From positions 1 through 64,000 of the forward strand of contig JBKPGF010000013.1 in NCBI GenBank assembly GCA_046729255.1: a stretch of 64,000 nt of DNA. Direction: 5' to 3'. Of this stretch, positions 15,338 through 24,601 are shown piece by piece (the first letter of the stretch is position 1; each line of letters opens with the position of its first letter). The notes under the pieces were generated by a model that was not told the DNA's origin, made no database searches, and saw only the letters and a list, made by a program, of their open reading frames with translations. Both the position numbers and the translations under genes were made by a program. The stretch is from PALSA-612 sp046729255. Its GTDB lineage: Bacteria > Actinomycetota > Thermoleophilia > Gaiellales > Gaiellaceae.

Positions 15338-16126
15338 CTAGCGAACCGACTGCGGCACCGTGACGTTGTGCCCGACGAGCCTCGGCGATCCCGTCTTGCC
15401 CTGCTTGCGCACGTGGATGACGACGCAGCCGTTCTCGCGGTCTATCGCGTGTACGCGCCACGGCCTGCCGTCGACGCTCGACAGCTCGAGCTCGTCGCCC
15501 TCCTCGGGCACCTGGCCGTGCCACACCCCGCGCCAGAGCTCGAGGCCGCCGCTCGACTCCTTGATCCAGATCGTGTCCACCTCGAGACCCGCGTCGGCGG
15601 GCGCGGCGCCCTGTTCGCGCCACAGCCGCTGCGGCTCGAAGCTCGGCTGTTCGCGCCGCGTGATCTCCCTGAGCGCGAGGCGCAGCTCGTCCGGCGTCGG
15701 ATTCCCCCAGTACCAGAACCCGCACCACGCGGCGTGGATGCGCAGCAGCGAGTCGAGCACGTACGTCATTGGCAGGTACGGGCGATGCCACTCGTCGGTC
15801 AGCTCGATGAGGCCGAGCTCTTCGGCCACGGCGCGGTCCTCGTCGGAGAGAAACGGGAACGACGCACCGATGCCGGCGCGCAGCGCACCGTTGACGTACG
15901 GCTCGTCGACCGTCACGGCGGCCAGCCGGCCGTACTCGCGTTGGATCTCTTCCTGCATCTCGACGAGCCCGCGGAGCCGCACCTGCTCCTTGGGGCACCA
16001 CCACCCGCGCACGAAGCAGAGCACGAGCGGGTGCTCGCTCGCGATGTCGCTCAGCGACAGTTCGGCGCCCGTGTGATCGGGGAGTGAGATGTCGGGGAAC
16101 GGCTGCCCCGGATCGAGGTCGGCCAT
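15338..16126 (-). CDS. AhpC/TSA-type peroxiredoxin with extra C-terminal domain
   Basis: From ATG 16126 (preceded by AAAGGAGC) this encodes 262 residues. Residues 1-165 are a thioredoxin-fold peroxiredoxin: FPDISLPDHTGAELSLSDIA, the peroxidatic cysteine in LCFVRGWWCPKEQVRLRGL, and later AVTVDEPY. There is one conserved Cys rather than a CxxC, so it is likely a 1-Cys type or uses a distal partner. Residues about 178-262 form a separate small beta-rich region (VDTIWIKESSGGLELWRGVWHG) not usual in the family. It is divergent from the cupin gene. Confidence 0.8.
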   Translation of the reverse strand: MADLDPGQPFPDISLPDHTGAELSLSDIASEHPLVLCFVRGWWCPKEQVRLRGLVEMQEEIQREYGRLAAVTVDEPYVNGALRAGIGASFPFLSDEDRAVAEELGLIELTDEWHRPYLPMTYVLDSLLRIHAAWCGFWYWGNPTPDELRLALREITRREQPSFEPQRLWREQGAAPADAGLEVDTIWIKESSGGLELWRGVWHGQVPEEGDELELSSVDGRPWRVHAIDRENGCVVIHVRKQGKTGSPRLVGHNVTVPQSVR

Positions 16127-16190
16127 CGTCGCTCCTTTCATTCGGCGGTCTCGTGACATTCTTCCCCCACCTCGAAATCGGGAGGCATGC

Positions 16191-16577
16191 ATGGCAGACC
16201 AGGGCGAGGGATGGAAGACGGCGCTGATCGACGAGATCCCGCCCGCGAACGAGGACTGGCCGGCGACATGGAAGTCGATCCGGCACCACTTCGGCATCAC
16301 CGCCTTCGGCATCAACGCCGTCACGAAGGACGCTGGGAACGTCCTGATTCCCGAGCACCGCCACGCGGCGACCGGGGAGCAGGAGATCTACATCGTCCAG
16401 CGGGGCGCTGCGAGCGCGACGCTCGACGGCACGCAGGTCGACGTCCCCGAGGGTTGCGCCGTGGCGGTCGAGGGATTCGTGGCGCGGAAGTTCGAGGCGA
16501 CCGCGTCGCCGACGACGCTGATCGTCGTCGGCGCGGTGCCCGGGAAGCCTTTCGAGATCGGCGACTGGGAGAAGTGA
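16191..16577 (+). CDS. cupin-domain protein
   Basis: Starting at ATG 16191 after GGGAGGC, this 128-residue protein has a single cupin barrel. Residues about 40-100 include a histidine pair in PEHRHAATGEQEIYIVQRGAASATLDG, motif 1 (a metal-binding His-x-His with a Glu), and motif 2 around VAVEGFVARKFEA, which lacks a clear second histidine. Small cupins are often metal-binding isomerases, sensors or dioxygenases; no substrate can be assigned. It is divergent from the peroxiredoxin gene and shares a 64-base upstream region with it. Confidence 0.75.
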   Translation: MADQGEGWKTALIDEIPPANEDWPATWKSIRHHFGITAFGINAVTKDAGNVLIPEHRHAATGEQEIYIVQRGAASATLDGTQVDVPEGCAVAVEGFVARKFEATASPTTLIVVGAVPGKPFEIGDWEK

Positions 16578-16597
16578 ATGACACTGAGCTTCCTCCT

Positions 16598-16639
16598 CCG
16601 TCGAAAGTCCAAGGCGTAAGCCAACTGGACTTTTGACGG
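16598..16639. terminator. bidirectional terminator-like hairpin
   Basis: A near-perfect inverted repeat: CCGTCGAAAGTCCA at 16598-16611 against TGGACTTTTGACGG at 16626-16639, with a nested GGC-GTAA-GCC hairpin inside. It sits between the end of the cupin gene and the 3' end of tRNA-Leu, which converge, so it probably ends transcription from both sides. Confidence 0.65.
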
Positions 16640-16645
16640 CAACGA

Positions 16646-16731
16646 TGCGGGCGAGAGGACTCGAACCTCTAAGGGCCTTGCGGCCCAACGGGACCTAAAC
16701 CCGCCGCGTCTTCCAGTTCCGCCACGCCCGC
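16646..16731 (-). tRNA. tRNA-Leu(TAG)
   Basis: The minus strand gives an 86-nt class II tRNA. The acceptor stem is GCGGGCG/CGCCCGC with discriminator A. The anticodon stem GCGGG/CCCGT carries loop TTTAGGT (anticodon TAG), the long variable arm is TTGGGCCGCAAGGCCC, and the T arm AGAGG/CCTCT. CCA is not encoded. It converges on the cupin gene with the 16598-16639 hairpin between them. Confidence 0.95.
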
Positions 16732-16770
16732 TCCTGCACGAAGGATAGGCCGCCGCCCTAGACTCGCGCG

Positions 16771-17397
16771 ATGTCCTCTGCGTTCTTTGCCGGCTTCGGC
16801 CTGGGGTTCCTTGTCGCGATGCAGGTCGGGCCGATTTGGGTCCTGTGTGCGCGCTCGGTGCTGCGCGGCACGGCCGTCGTCGGGATCGCCATCGGCGCAG
16901 GGGCTGCCGTCATCGACGCGCTCTATGCGGGCCTCGGCGTGGCAGGCGCGAGCGCGCTGCTCGAGATCGATGCGCTCCGCATCACGCTGGGTCTGCTCGG
17001 CGCCGCGTTTCTTGCCTTTCTCGGCGCCCGCACCTTCTGGAGCGCGTTCCGCGTGCGCCTGGGCGGTGAGTCGGACGAGGAGGTCGCCTCGCTGCGGCGC
17101 GCGTTCCTGACGTCGCTCGCCGCCACGGCGTCCAACCCGATGACGATCGCGTCGTGGGCTGCGATCTTCACCGCGGCGTCGACTGCCGACCTCGTCGGCT
17201 CCGGCTTCACCGCCTCTGCGCTCATCGTCGGCGTCGCCCTGGGGACGTTCAGCTGGTTCCTTGCGCTGTCCGTGGGCCTCGCGCTTGCGCGGCGTCGCGT
17301 CGGACCCCGGCTGCTCGTCGTCGTGGATGCGATCTCCGGCGCGATCCTCGTCGGGTTCGCGGCGCTACTCGCCTGGCGCACCGTCGCGGACGCCTGA
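16771..17397 (+). CDS. LysE-family amino-acid exporter
   Basis: The 208-residue protein has about six membrane spans and LysE/RhtB features: GFLVAMQVGPIWVLCARSVLRG near the start, GAGAAVIDALYAGLGVAG, and SLAATASNPMTIASWAAIF, the conserved Asn-Pro of the family. It would export an amino acid or related compound. TAGACT at 16759-16764, six bases before ATG with no ribosome site, suggests a leaderless transcript. Its last 33 bases overlap the converging MFS/cNMP gene. Confidence 0.85.
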   Translation: MSSAFFAGFGLGFLVAMQVGPIWVLCARSVLRGTAVVGIAIGAGAAVIDALYAGLGVAGASALLEIDALRITLGLLGAAFLAFLGARTFWSAFRVRLGGESDEEVASLRRAFLTSLAATASNPMTIASWAAIFTAASTADLVGSGFTASALIVGVALGTFSWFLALSVGLALARRRVGPRLLVVVDAISGAILVGFAALLAWRTVADA

Positions 17398-19089
17398 TGT
17401 CGTGAGCGCCTCGAGCTCGCTGAGGCGGCGGCTGACAACGGCGTCCGCCTCCGCCGAGGTCCGCGCATCCCCGCTCACCGCCGCGACGAAGACTTCACGC
17501 GTCAGGGAGTAGATCTCCGCGTCCGTCCGCGCCGAGCAGGTCGCCGTGCGCGGGACATCGTGGAGCAGCGCGATCTCCCCGAAGTACTCGCCCGCACCGA
17601 GGGTGTTCACAGTCGTCCCCCCGCGCATGACGTCGATCTCTCCTGAGGCGATGAGGTAGAAGCGGTCGCCGGCGGCACCCTCTTCGAGGACGCAGGCTCC
17701 CGCCCCCACGTCGAGTGGCTCGAGTCGGTGGGCGAGCCGCTCCAACGTCGTCGCAGGGAGCGGCGAGAAGAGCGGCACGGCCGACACGAGCTGGAGCTCG
17801 CGCTCGGGCACTTCGGCTGCTGCATCGATTCGCCGGAGGCCCTGGTACGAGAGGAGCGCGAGCGTCGGGAGGATGGCTCCCGAGACAACGAGCGCGGTGC
17901 GGATTCCCAGCTGCTCGACGAGGATCGAGCCGAGCAGCGAGCCGATCGCCACGGCCAGCGCGCAGCCGATCTCGAAGACGCCGAAGACCCGCCCGAGCAC
18001 GTGCTCGTCGACTGTCCGCTGGAGCAGTGTGAAGCCCGAGATGTCGAGCAACGCGTTGCCGATGCCGACGATGCCGAGGAACATGAGCGCCCAGCCGGCT
18101 CGCGGCCAGGCGCCGATGAGGGCAATGGGAGCGCCCCAGAGCACGAGGGCGACGCCAAACACTCCCGCCAGTCGGCGACGGGCGACGAGGCCGACCGCCG
18201 CGAGCCCTCCGGCGAGCGCCCCCGCGCCGAGCGCAGCGTTGAGCCAGCCGACGCCCGCTTCGCCCATGCCCAGCAGCTCGATCGACGCGACGACCAGCAG
18301 TACGTTGAGTAGTCCGCGCACCATGGTCTGCGAGTTGAAGAGCAACACGATCAATCGAGGATGCGGCTCGCCGGCCAGCGTGCGCACGCCCCCGAGCAGT
18401 TCGTGCGCGACGTTCCGTTCGACGCGCCGACGAGCGCCTGCAACGTCACCCTCGCGGCGGATGCGCGCGACGAGCAGCGCGCAGGCGGCGTTCACGAGAG
18501 CAGCGACGGCGACTGCGACGTCTACTCCCGCCGTTGCCGCCAGGACGCCGCCGATCACCGGGCCTGCGAGGGTCCCGAGCCCCTCCAGCGTGCTCGACGA
18601 GACATTTGTCGCCACGAGCTCGCGTGGCGTACGCGCCAGCATCGGCACGAGCGAGAGCGTCGCCGGACGCACGGGTGCGCCGGCGACGGCTGTGAGCGCT
18701 GCGAGAGCGAAGACGAGCGCGCGCGAGCCGTCCGCGGTCAGCGCACCTGCGATCGCGACCATGAGCAGGGTACGAACGACATAGATCCCGAGTAGGACCC
18801 GCTGCCGCGGGTAGCGGTCGGCCAGGAGGCCGCCGAACGGTAGCGCGATCGCCGCCGGAATCATCCGGACGAGCCCGAGCGCCCCGAGCGCGGCTGCCCC
18901 GCCCACCTGGAACGCATAGACCGACAGCGCCACGAAGTGCGTCCACTCGCCGAGGTAGTACCCGGCCCAGGACAGCTCGAGCCGTCGCAGCTGCGCGTTG
19001 CGGAACACGTCCGCGAGAGTCGACAGACGCTCCCGGGCCCGGTTCCAGGCACGGCGCACGGGGTGAGCATCCCACAGGCAAGCTGCCAC
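17365..19089 (-). CDS. MFS transporter fused to a cyclic-nucleotide-binding domain
   Basis: Residues about 20-415 form a 12-span major facilitator (GGLLADRYPRQRVLLGIYVVRT, QRTVDEHVLGRVFGVFEIG). Residues about 440-555 form a CRP-like cyclic-nucleotide-binding domain with an intact phosphate-binding cassette (GEYFGEIALLHDVPRTA, containing the Glu and Arg that hold cAMP). The transporter is thus likely gated or regulated by cAMP or cGMP. No ATG fits; GTG at 19089 is used and GTG at 19059 is an alternative. It is divergent from tig. A TPR-linked class III cyclase is encoded about 12 kb away. Confidence 0.85.
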   Translation of the reverse strand: MAACLWDAHPVRRAWNRARERLSTLADVFRNAQLRRLELSWAGYYLGEWTHFVALSVYAFQVGGAAALGALGLVRMIPAAIALPFGGLLADRYPRQRVLLGIYVVRTLLMVAIAGALTADGSRALVFALAALTAVAGAPVRPATLSLVPMLARTPRELVATNVSSSTLEGLGTLAGPVIGGVLAATAGVDVAVAVAALVNAACALLVARIRREGDVAGARRRVERNVAHELLGGVRTLAGEPHPRLIVLLFNSQTMVRGLLNVLLVVASIELLGMGEAGVGWLNAALGAGALAGGLAAVGLVARRRLAGVFGVALVLWGAPIALIGAWPRAGWALMFLGIVGIGNALLDISGFTLLQRTVDEHVLGRVFGVFEIGCALAVAIGSLLGSILVEQLGIRTALVVSGAILPTLALLSYQGLRRIDAAAEVPERELQLVSAVPLFSPLPATTLERLAHRLEPLDVGAGACVLEEGAAGDRFYLIASGEIDVMRGGTTVNTLGAGEYFGEIALLHDVPRTATCSARTDAEIYSLTREVFVAAVSGDARTSAEADAVVSRRLSELEALTTSGVRDGAPGE

Positions 19090-19108
19090 GAAAAGGTGTT
19101 CTGGTTGA

Positions 19109-20455
19109 ATGGCCCGCGTGCAGGCAACGCTCGAACGGCTCCCCGAAGACAAGGTTCGCCTCTCTGTCGAGGTGCCTCAGCACGACCTCGAGCACGCGGT
19201 CGATCACGCCGCGTCGGACCTCGCAGGATCGGCGAAGATCCCCGGCTTCCGCCAGGGAAAGGTGCCGCTCCCCGTGCTCATTGCGCGCGTCGGCAAGGAG
19301 CGGCTGATGGGCGAGGCGATCTCCAGCCACATCGGCGGCTGGTTCCGCTCAGCAGCGACGAGCGCGCGCATTCATCCCGTCGCCCAGCCGGAGTACGAGT
19401 ACGAGCTTCCCGATTCGCCCGAAGCACCGTTCTCGTTTACGGCCACGGTGGCCGTGCAGCCCAAGGTCGAGCTGCCCGACTGGTCGACGCTCGAGGTGCC
19501 ACGGCCGGACACGGAAGTGCCTCCGGAGCTCGTGGACGCCCAGATCGACGCGCTGCGGGACGCGGTCGCGGAGCTCGCACCGGTCGAAGGCCGTTCGGCA
19601 CGCGAAGGGGATGTGCTCGTCGTCGACGTCGTCAGCCCATCCGGCGAGGCTCGCCGCGACATGGTCGTGGAGCTCGGCGCCGGCCGGATGGTCGACGAGC
19701 TCGAGGAGGCGCTCACGGGCATGTCGGTCAGCGAAACGAAAGACGTCGAGCACGAGCTCGCCGGTGAGTCGACTGCGGGCCTCACGGTCACGCTCAACGA
19801 GATCAAGGAGAAGGTGCTGCCGCCCGTCGACGACGATCTCGCGCGCGCTGCGAGCGAGTTCGACACGCTTGCCGAGCTGCGCGCGGACATCGAAGGTCGC
19901 CTGCAGGAGCAGATCGACGCCGAGATCGAATCTGGCTTCCGCGCCGCGACCGCCGACATTCTCGTTCAGGCGTCAGGCGTCCAGCCTTCGGGCCCGCTCG
20001 TCGACGCCCGCGCGAACGAGCTGCTCGCCGGCTTCCTGCGCACGCTCGAGAACCGTGGCATCTCGCCGGAGACCTATCTCACGGCTTCCAACCAGACGCC
20101 CGAGCAGCTTCGCGACCAGCTGCGGGCGGAGGCCGCGCTGTCCGTCGCCCGCGAGCTCGTGCTCGACGCGGTCGCGGAGCAGCTGGGCATCGAGGTCTCG
20201 GACGAGGAGATCGAGGCAGCGCTGCGGGAGCAGGGGGAGTCGGACGAGACGGTGGCCGAGGTGATGAGCTCACCCCTCCGCGACTCCATCCGCGAAGACT
20301 TGAGGCTCCGGTACGCCCTCGATCGCGTCGCCGCAGAGGTGAAGCCGATCCCACTCGACCTCGCCGCCGCGCGTGAGAAGCTCTGGACGCCGGAGCAGGA
20401 GAAGACGTCCCAAGAGACAACGATATGGACCCCGGGCAGGAAGGACCCCCCATGA
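19109..20455 (+). CDS. tig: trigger factor (ribosome-associated chaperone)
   Basis: The 448-residue protein has the three trigger factor domains: the N-terminal ribosome-binding region with the signature PGFRQGKVPLPVLIARVG (about 44-62, near the usual GFRxGK motif), a central FKBP-like peptidyl-prolyl isomerase region (about 155-240), and a helical C-terminal chaperone arm ending in a polar Pro-rich tail. It binds nascent chains at the exit tunnel. It precedes clpP and clpX, the common actinobacterial order, but is separated from clpP by a structured repeat. Confidence 0.93.
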   Translation: MARVQATLERLPEDKVRLSVEVPQHDLEHAVDHAASDLAGSAKIPGFRQGKVPLPVLIARVGKERLMGEAISSHIGGWFRSAATSARIHPVAQPEYEYELPDSPEAPFSFTATVAVQPKVELPDWSTLEVPRPDTEVPPELVDAQIDALRDAVAELAPVEGRSAREGDVLVVDVVSPSGEARRDMVVELGAGRMVDELEEALTGMSVSETKDVEHELAGESTAGLTVTLNEIKEKVLPPVDDDLARAASEFDTLAELRADIEGRLQEQIDAEIESGFRAATADILVQASGVQPSGPLVDARANELLAGFLRTLENRGISPETYLTASNQTPEQLRDQLRAEAALSVARELVLDAVAEQLGIEVSDEEIEAALREQGESDETVAEVMSSPLRDSIREDLRLRYALDRVAAEVKPIPLDLAAAREKLWTPEQEKTSQETTIWTPGRKDPP

Positions 20456-20496
20456 GACGCCACGCACACACTGCAAATGCTTGCGCGTTCCTCGGG

Positions 20497-20621
20497 CGCC
20501 GCTGGCCAAGGAGGCAAGCGAGCGGCGCGCAGGGCGTATCTAGACATACGTCCAAGCGCCGCGAGCGCAGGATCCTGCCGCCAGCGGCGACAGGCGGCGG
20601 CGTAGCCGGGCTTCGCCCGGC
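20497..20621 (+). repeat. structured 125-bp repeat, copy 1
   Basis: The outer arms CGCCGCTGGC (20497-20506) and GCCAGCGGCG (20580-20589) are exact inverted complements. An apical hairpin GGGCGTAT/ATACGTCC lies at 20532-20553, and a second hairpin GCCGGGC-TTC-GCCCGGC at 20605-20621. The unit shares the conserved block GGAGGCAAGCGAGCGGCGCG with copies at 47593 and 53466 (minus). It fills the tig-clpP gap. Compensatory changes among copies suggest a selected RNA or DNA structure; its function is unknown. Confidence 0.7.
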
Positions 20622-20648
20622 GGAAGCCTTCGCCGGCGAGGGGCGCGC

Positions 20649-21233
20649 ATGAGTCCACTGATACCGATGGTCATCGAACAAACCTCGCGGGGCGAGCGCG
20701 CGTTCGACATCTACTCGCGCCTGCTCAACGAGCGGATCATCTTCCTCGGGACGCCGATCGACGACCAGATCGCGAACCTCATCGTCGCCCAGCTCCTTCA
20801 CCTCGAGTCGGAGGACCCCGACAAGGACATCTCGATCTACATCAACTCGCCGGGCGGGATCGTCTACGCCGGCCTCGCGATCTACGACACGATGCAGTTC
20901 ATCAAGCCCGACGTGTCGACGATCTGCGTCGGCATGGCGATGTCGATGGGCGCGGTCGTGCTCGCCGGCGGCGCGCCGGGCAAGCGCCTCGCGCTGCCGC
21001 ACTCGAAGATCCTCATCCACCAGGGGTCCGCCGGATTCTCCGGCCAGCCGACGGAGATCGAGATCCAGGCCAGGGAGGTAATCAGCCTCAAGAGGCTAAT
21101 GGAGGAGATCATGTCGAAGCACACCGGCCAGGACCTCGAGAAGATCTCCAAGGACATGGACCGGGACTACTACATGACCGCGGAGGAGTCGAAGGAGTAC
21201 GGGATCATCGACGCGGTCATCGAACATCGCTAG
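20649..21233 (+). CDS. clpP: ATP-dependent Clp protease proteolytic subunit
   Basis: The 194-residue serine protease has the ClpP triad Ser99 (in CVGMAMSMGAV), His124 (ILIHQGSAGF) and Asp173, with the usual spacing of 25 and 49 residues. YINSPGGIVYAGLAIYDTMQ is the other family signature. It forms a tetradecamer barrel that degrades proteins fed by ClpX or ClpC. The strand before the active serine reads GMAMSMG where GMAASMG is usual, a mild variation. clpX follows after 47 bases with its own ribosome site, so the two are probably co-transcribed. Only one clpP is present in the window. Confidence 0.96.
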   Translation: MSPLIPMVIEQTSRGERAFDIYSRLLNERIIFLGTPIDDQIANLIVAQLLHLESEDPDKDISIYINSPGGIVYAGLAIYDTMQFIKPDVSTICVGMAMSMGAVVLAGGAPGKRLALPHSKILIHQGSAGFSGQPTEIEIQAREVISLKRLMEEIMSKHTGQDLEKISKDMDRDYYMTAEESKEYGIIDAVIEHR

Positions 21234-21280
21234 ATCGAGCGCTGGCGCAAACGGACGATCCGAGGTAAAAGGAGACAGGG

Positions 21281-22552
<1,272 letters not shown>

Positions 22553-22571
22553 GCACGAAGTCGACGTCGGC

Positions 22572-23399
22572 TTGCCGCTCGTCGTGCGCGAGTGGGGTGG
22601 AGGTAATCGGCCGCTCGTCTACTGGCCCGGTCTGACGCCGTTCGGTGCCCTCCACCTCAACGAGGCGGGTCCGGTGTGGGCGGAGACATATGGCCTTCGC
22701 GTGATCTCCATCTCCCCGCCCGGCATAGAGACGGAGGCGTTGCCGGCGGCGGACTATCGCCTGCCGCGGCTCGCGGAGCTCGTCATTTCGCTCCTCGACG
22801 CGCTCGGTCTCGAGCGCGCGGCGTACGTGGGCTACTCCTGGGGCGCGTCGATCGGTTGCCATCTCGGTGCTCGTCACCCGGAGCGGCTCTCGGCGCTCAT
22901 ACTCCTCGATGCGGGCTACCAGGACGTGCCGGCGGACGGGAAGAGCCTCGAGCAGCGAGTCGAGGAAGCGCGAACCATGCAGGCCGGCTACTGCTTCAAG
23001 GACTGGGACACGCTCTTCGCTGCGGCCCGCGAGGGCGCCAAGCGCTGGGGCCCAGAGCACGAGGAGCGCCTGCGAGCAGGCATGCGTGAGGAGGAGGGAC
23101 GGCTCGTCCCGGCCGCCTCACCGGAGGCGGGTGCCGCTGCCCTCCACGGCGTGATCACGGAGCCGCCGACGGAGCAGCTGACTGCGCTTGGTGGCACGCG
23201 CCTGCCAGTGCTGCTCGTCACCTCGGGTGAACGGGCGGGCGGCGAGGAGGGGCAGGCCGCGGTGGAGCGGTTCCGCGACGCTGTGCCGCAGGCCGAGGTC
23301 GTGCACGTCGCCGACTCCGGGCACGACCTGCTCGCCGATGCGCCGGAGCCCACGATCCGCGCCGTGGGCAAGTTCCTGGCTAGACCTGCTGCGGTATGA
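22572..23399 (+). CDS. alpha/beta hydrolase
   Basis: The 275-residue protein has the alpha/beta hydrolase fold: the nucleophile elbow GYSWGASIG (Ser at about residue 91), the oxyanion strand RPLVYWPGLTPFGALH at the start, and the catalytic His near the end in VADSGHDLLADAP. The lid region (about 120-180) carries the substrate pocket, so specificity is unknown. It starts at TTG 22572, 20 bases after clpX. A GTG four codons later is an alternative. Its 3' end overlaps the converging exported protein by 20 bases. Confidence 0.82.
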   Translation: MPLVVREWGGGNRPLVYWPGLTPFGALHLNEAGPVWAETYGLRVISISPPGIETEALPAADYRLPRLAELVISLLDALGLERAAYVGYSWGASIGCHLGARHPERLSALILLDAGYQDVPADGKSLEQRVEEARTMQAGYCFKDWDTLFAAAREGAKRWGPEHEERLRAGMREEEGRLVPAASPEAGAAALHGVITEPPTEQLTALGGTRLPVLLVTSGERAGGEEGQAAVERFRDAVPQAEVVHVADSGHDLLADAPEPTIRAVGKFLARPAAV

Positions 23400-23844
23400 G
23401 CACGAGGCGCAGGGTCCCGCGGCGCGCGCCGCGCGGCTCGTAGCGGGTGAACAGCGGCTCGTAGCCCTTGGCGACGACGCGAATGTGGATGTGCGCCGGG
23501 CGGCCTTCGTACGACACCGGGCGCGGCCCTTCGAAGCGGAAGCGCCCGACGGCGTTCGTCAGCACCGAGCCGCTCCCCGCGCGGGTGTAAATGCCCCGCT
23601 TGTTCGCCTGCATGAACTCCACACGTGCTCCGCGGATCGGCTTGCAGTCGAGCACCGACAGCACGACCCCGGTCAGGACGTGACCGGTACCGATCTTCGC
23701 CCGCAGCGGGGGCGACACGCGGCCGAAGGGCCCGAACGCGTCCTCGGGCGTCGGCTTGCACGCCTGGGCCGGCGCGGTGCCCGCGGCACCGGCGAAGAGC
23801 GCCAGGGCGGCCAGGAAGACGCTCGAGATGAGCGCAGTCCTCAC
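23380..23844 (-). CDS. exported protein with intradiol-dioxygenase-like beta fold
   Basis: The 154-residue precursor has a signal peptide (hydrophobic core about 5-25) and a mature domain similar to the C-terminal beta sandwich of intradiol ring-cleavage dioxygenases and related secreted proteins (LTGVVLSVLDCKPIRGARVEFMQANKRGIY, AHIHIRVVAKGYEPLFT). The tyrosine-plus-histidine iron ligands are only partly matched by the HIH motif and RY residues, so catalytic activity is doubtful. Function unknown. It overlaps the hydrolase end by 20 bases. Confidence 0.6.
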   Translation of the reverse strand: MRTALISSVFLAALALFAGAAGTAPAQACKPTPEDAFGPFGRVSPPLRAKIGTGHVLTGVVLSVLDCKPIRGARVEFMQANKRGIYTRAGSGSVLTNAVGRFRFEGPRPVSYEGRPAHIHIRVVAKGYEPLFTRYEPRGARRGTLRLVLIPQQV

Positions 23845-23883
23845 GTCTGGAGTGTACGAGCTTGACGGTGCTCCGGTTTGCCG

Positions 23884-24600
23884 CTAGGGCACGTCCATGC
23901 GCTTGAGTCGACGCACCGCGAGGACCGCGAAGCCGGCGACGACGAGGATGACACCGGCGATGCCCGCGGCAGCGCTCAGGGTGACATCGACGGTCGCCAG
24001 CCGATCCGCGTCGAGCGCCTGCACGACGGCGAGTGCGTAGCGGCGAACGCTGAGGAACCGCACTCCCTCGAGATAGGCGGCGAGCGTCGCCTCCCATATG
24101 AACACGTAGACGAGCCCGAGGACGAGCGCGTGTCGGGTCGCGAGTCCGGCCCACGTGAAGATCGCTGCGTAGGCGGCGGCTCCCGCCAGCAGGCCGAGAC
24201 CGGTGGCGACGGCCCCGTGCACGTCGCCCTCCTCGATGATGGCCACCGCCAGCGCGCCGCTCAGAGCCACCGGCACACCGCCCACGAGCAGCGCCGCCAC
24301 GAGCTTCGGCAGCGCGATCCGCCAGCGTGGCAGCGGCTTCGTCGTGAGGTAGACAAGCGTGCGGTCGCCCACCTCGTTGCCAAACGCCGCCGTGCCCAGG
24401 AGCAGGACGACGAGGGGGAGGATCGCGGAGGCGACGAGCACCGACGTGATGTCGTCGGCGTACTCCGCAGCGGACGTCGTGCTCTCCGCGACGTGGAAGA
24501 GCGCGGCTGCGAGCAAGGGGAGACCCACGAGCCCGAGCACGAGCCACCAGCGCCGGCTGCCGGCGAGCTGGCGGAGGGTGAGTGTGAAGATCGCGGCCAT
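23884..24600 (-). CDS. ABC-2 type exporter permease
   Basis: The 238-residue membrane protein has about six spans beginning MAAIFTLTLRQLAGSRRWWLVLGLVGLPLL and the ABC-2 permease layout. It is the last gene of a four-gene run (27332 to 23884) with two permeases and two ATPases. The ATG at 24600 is two bases from the ATPase stop at 24602, so the two are probably co-translated. With the neighbouring ATP-binding gene it would form one exporter; the substrate is unknown. Confidence 0.75.
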   Translation of the reverse strand: MAAIFTLTLRQLAGSRRWWLVLGLVGLPLLAAALFHVAESTTSAAEYADDITSVLVASAILPLVVLLLGTAAFGNEVGDRTLVYLTTKPLPRWRIALPKLVAALLVGGVPVALSGALAVAIIEEGDVHGAVATGLGLLAGAAAYAAIFTWAGLATRHALVLGLVYVFIWEATLAAYLEGVRFLSVRRYALAVVQALDADRLATVDVTLSAAAGIAGVILVVAGFAVLAVRRLKRMDVP

Positions 24601-24601
24601 G

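Noticed and set aside
20074..20658. ORFs whose N-termini read RAARLPPW-like through the repeats at 20.5, 47.6 and 53.5 kb
   Set aside because: The shared peptide arises from the DNA repeat itself and starts inside non-coding structure; not genes, and not valid start extensions of neighbours.
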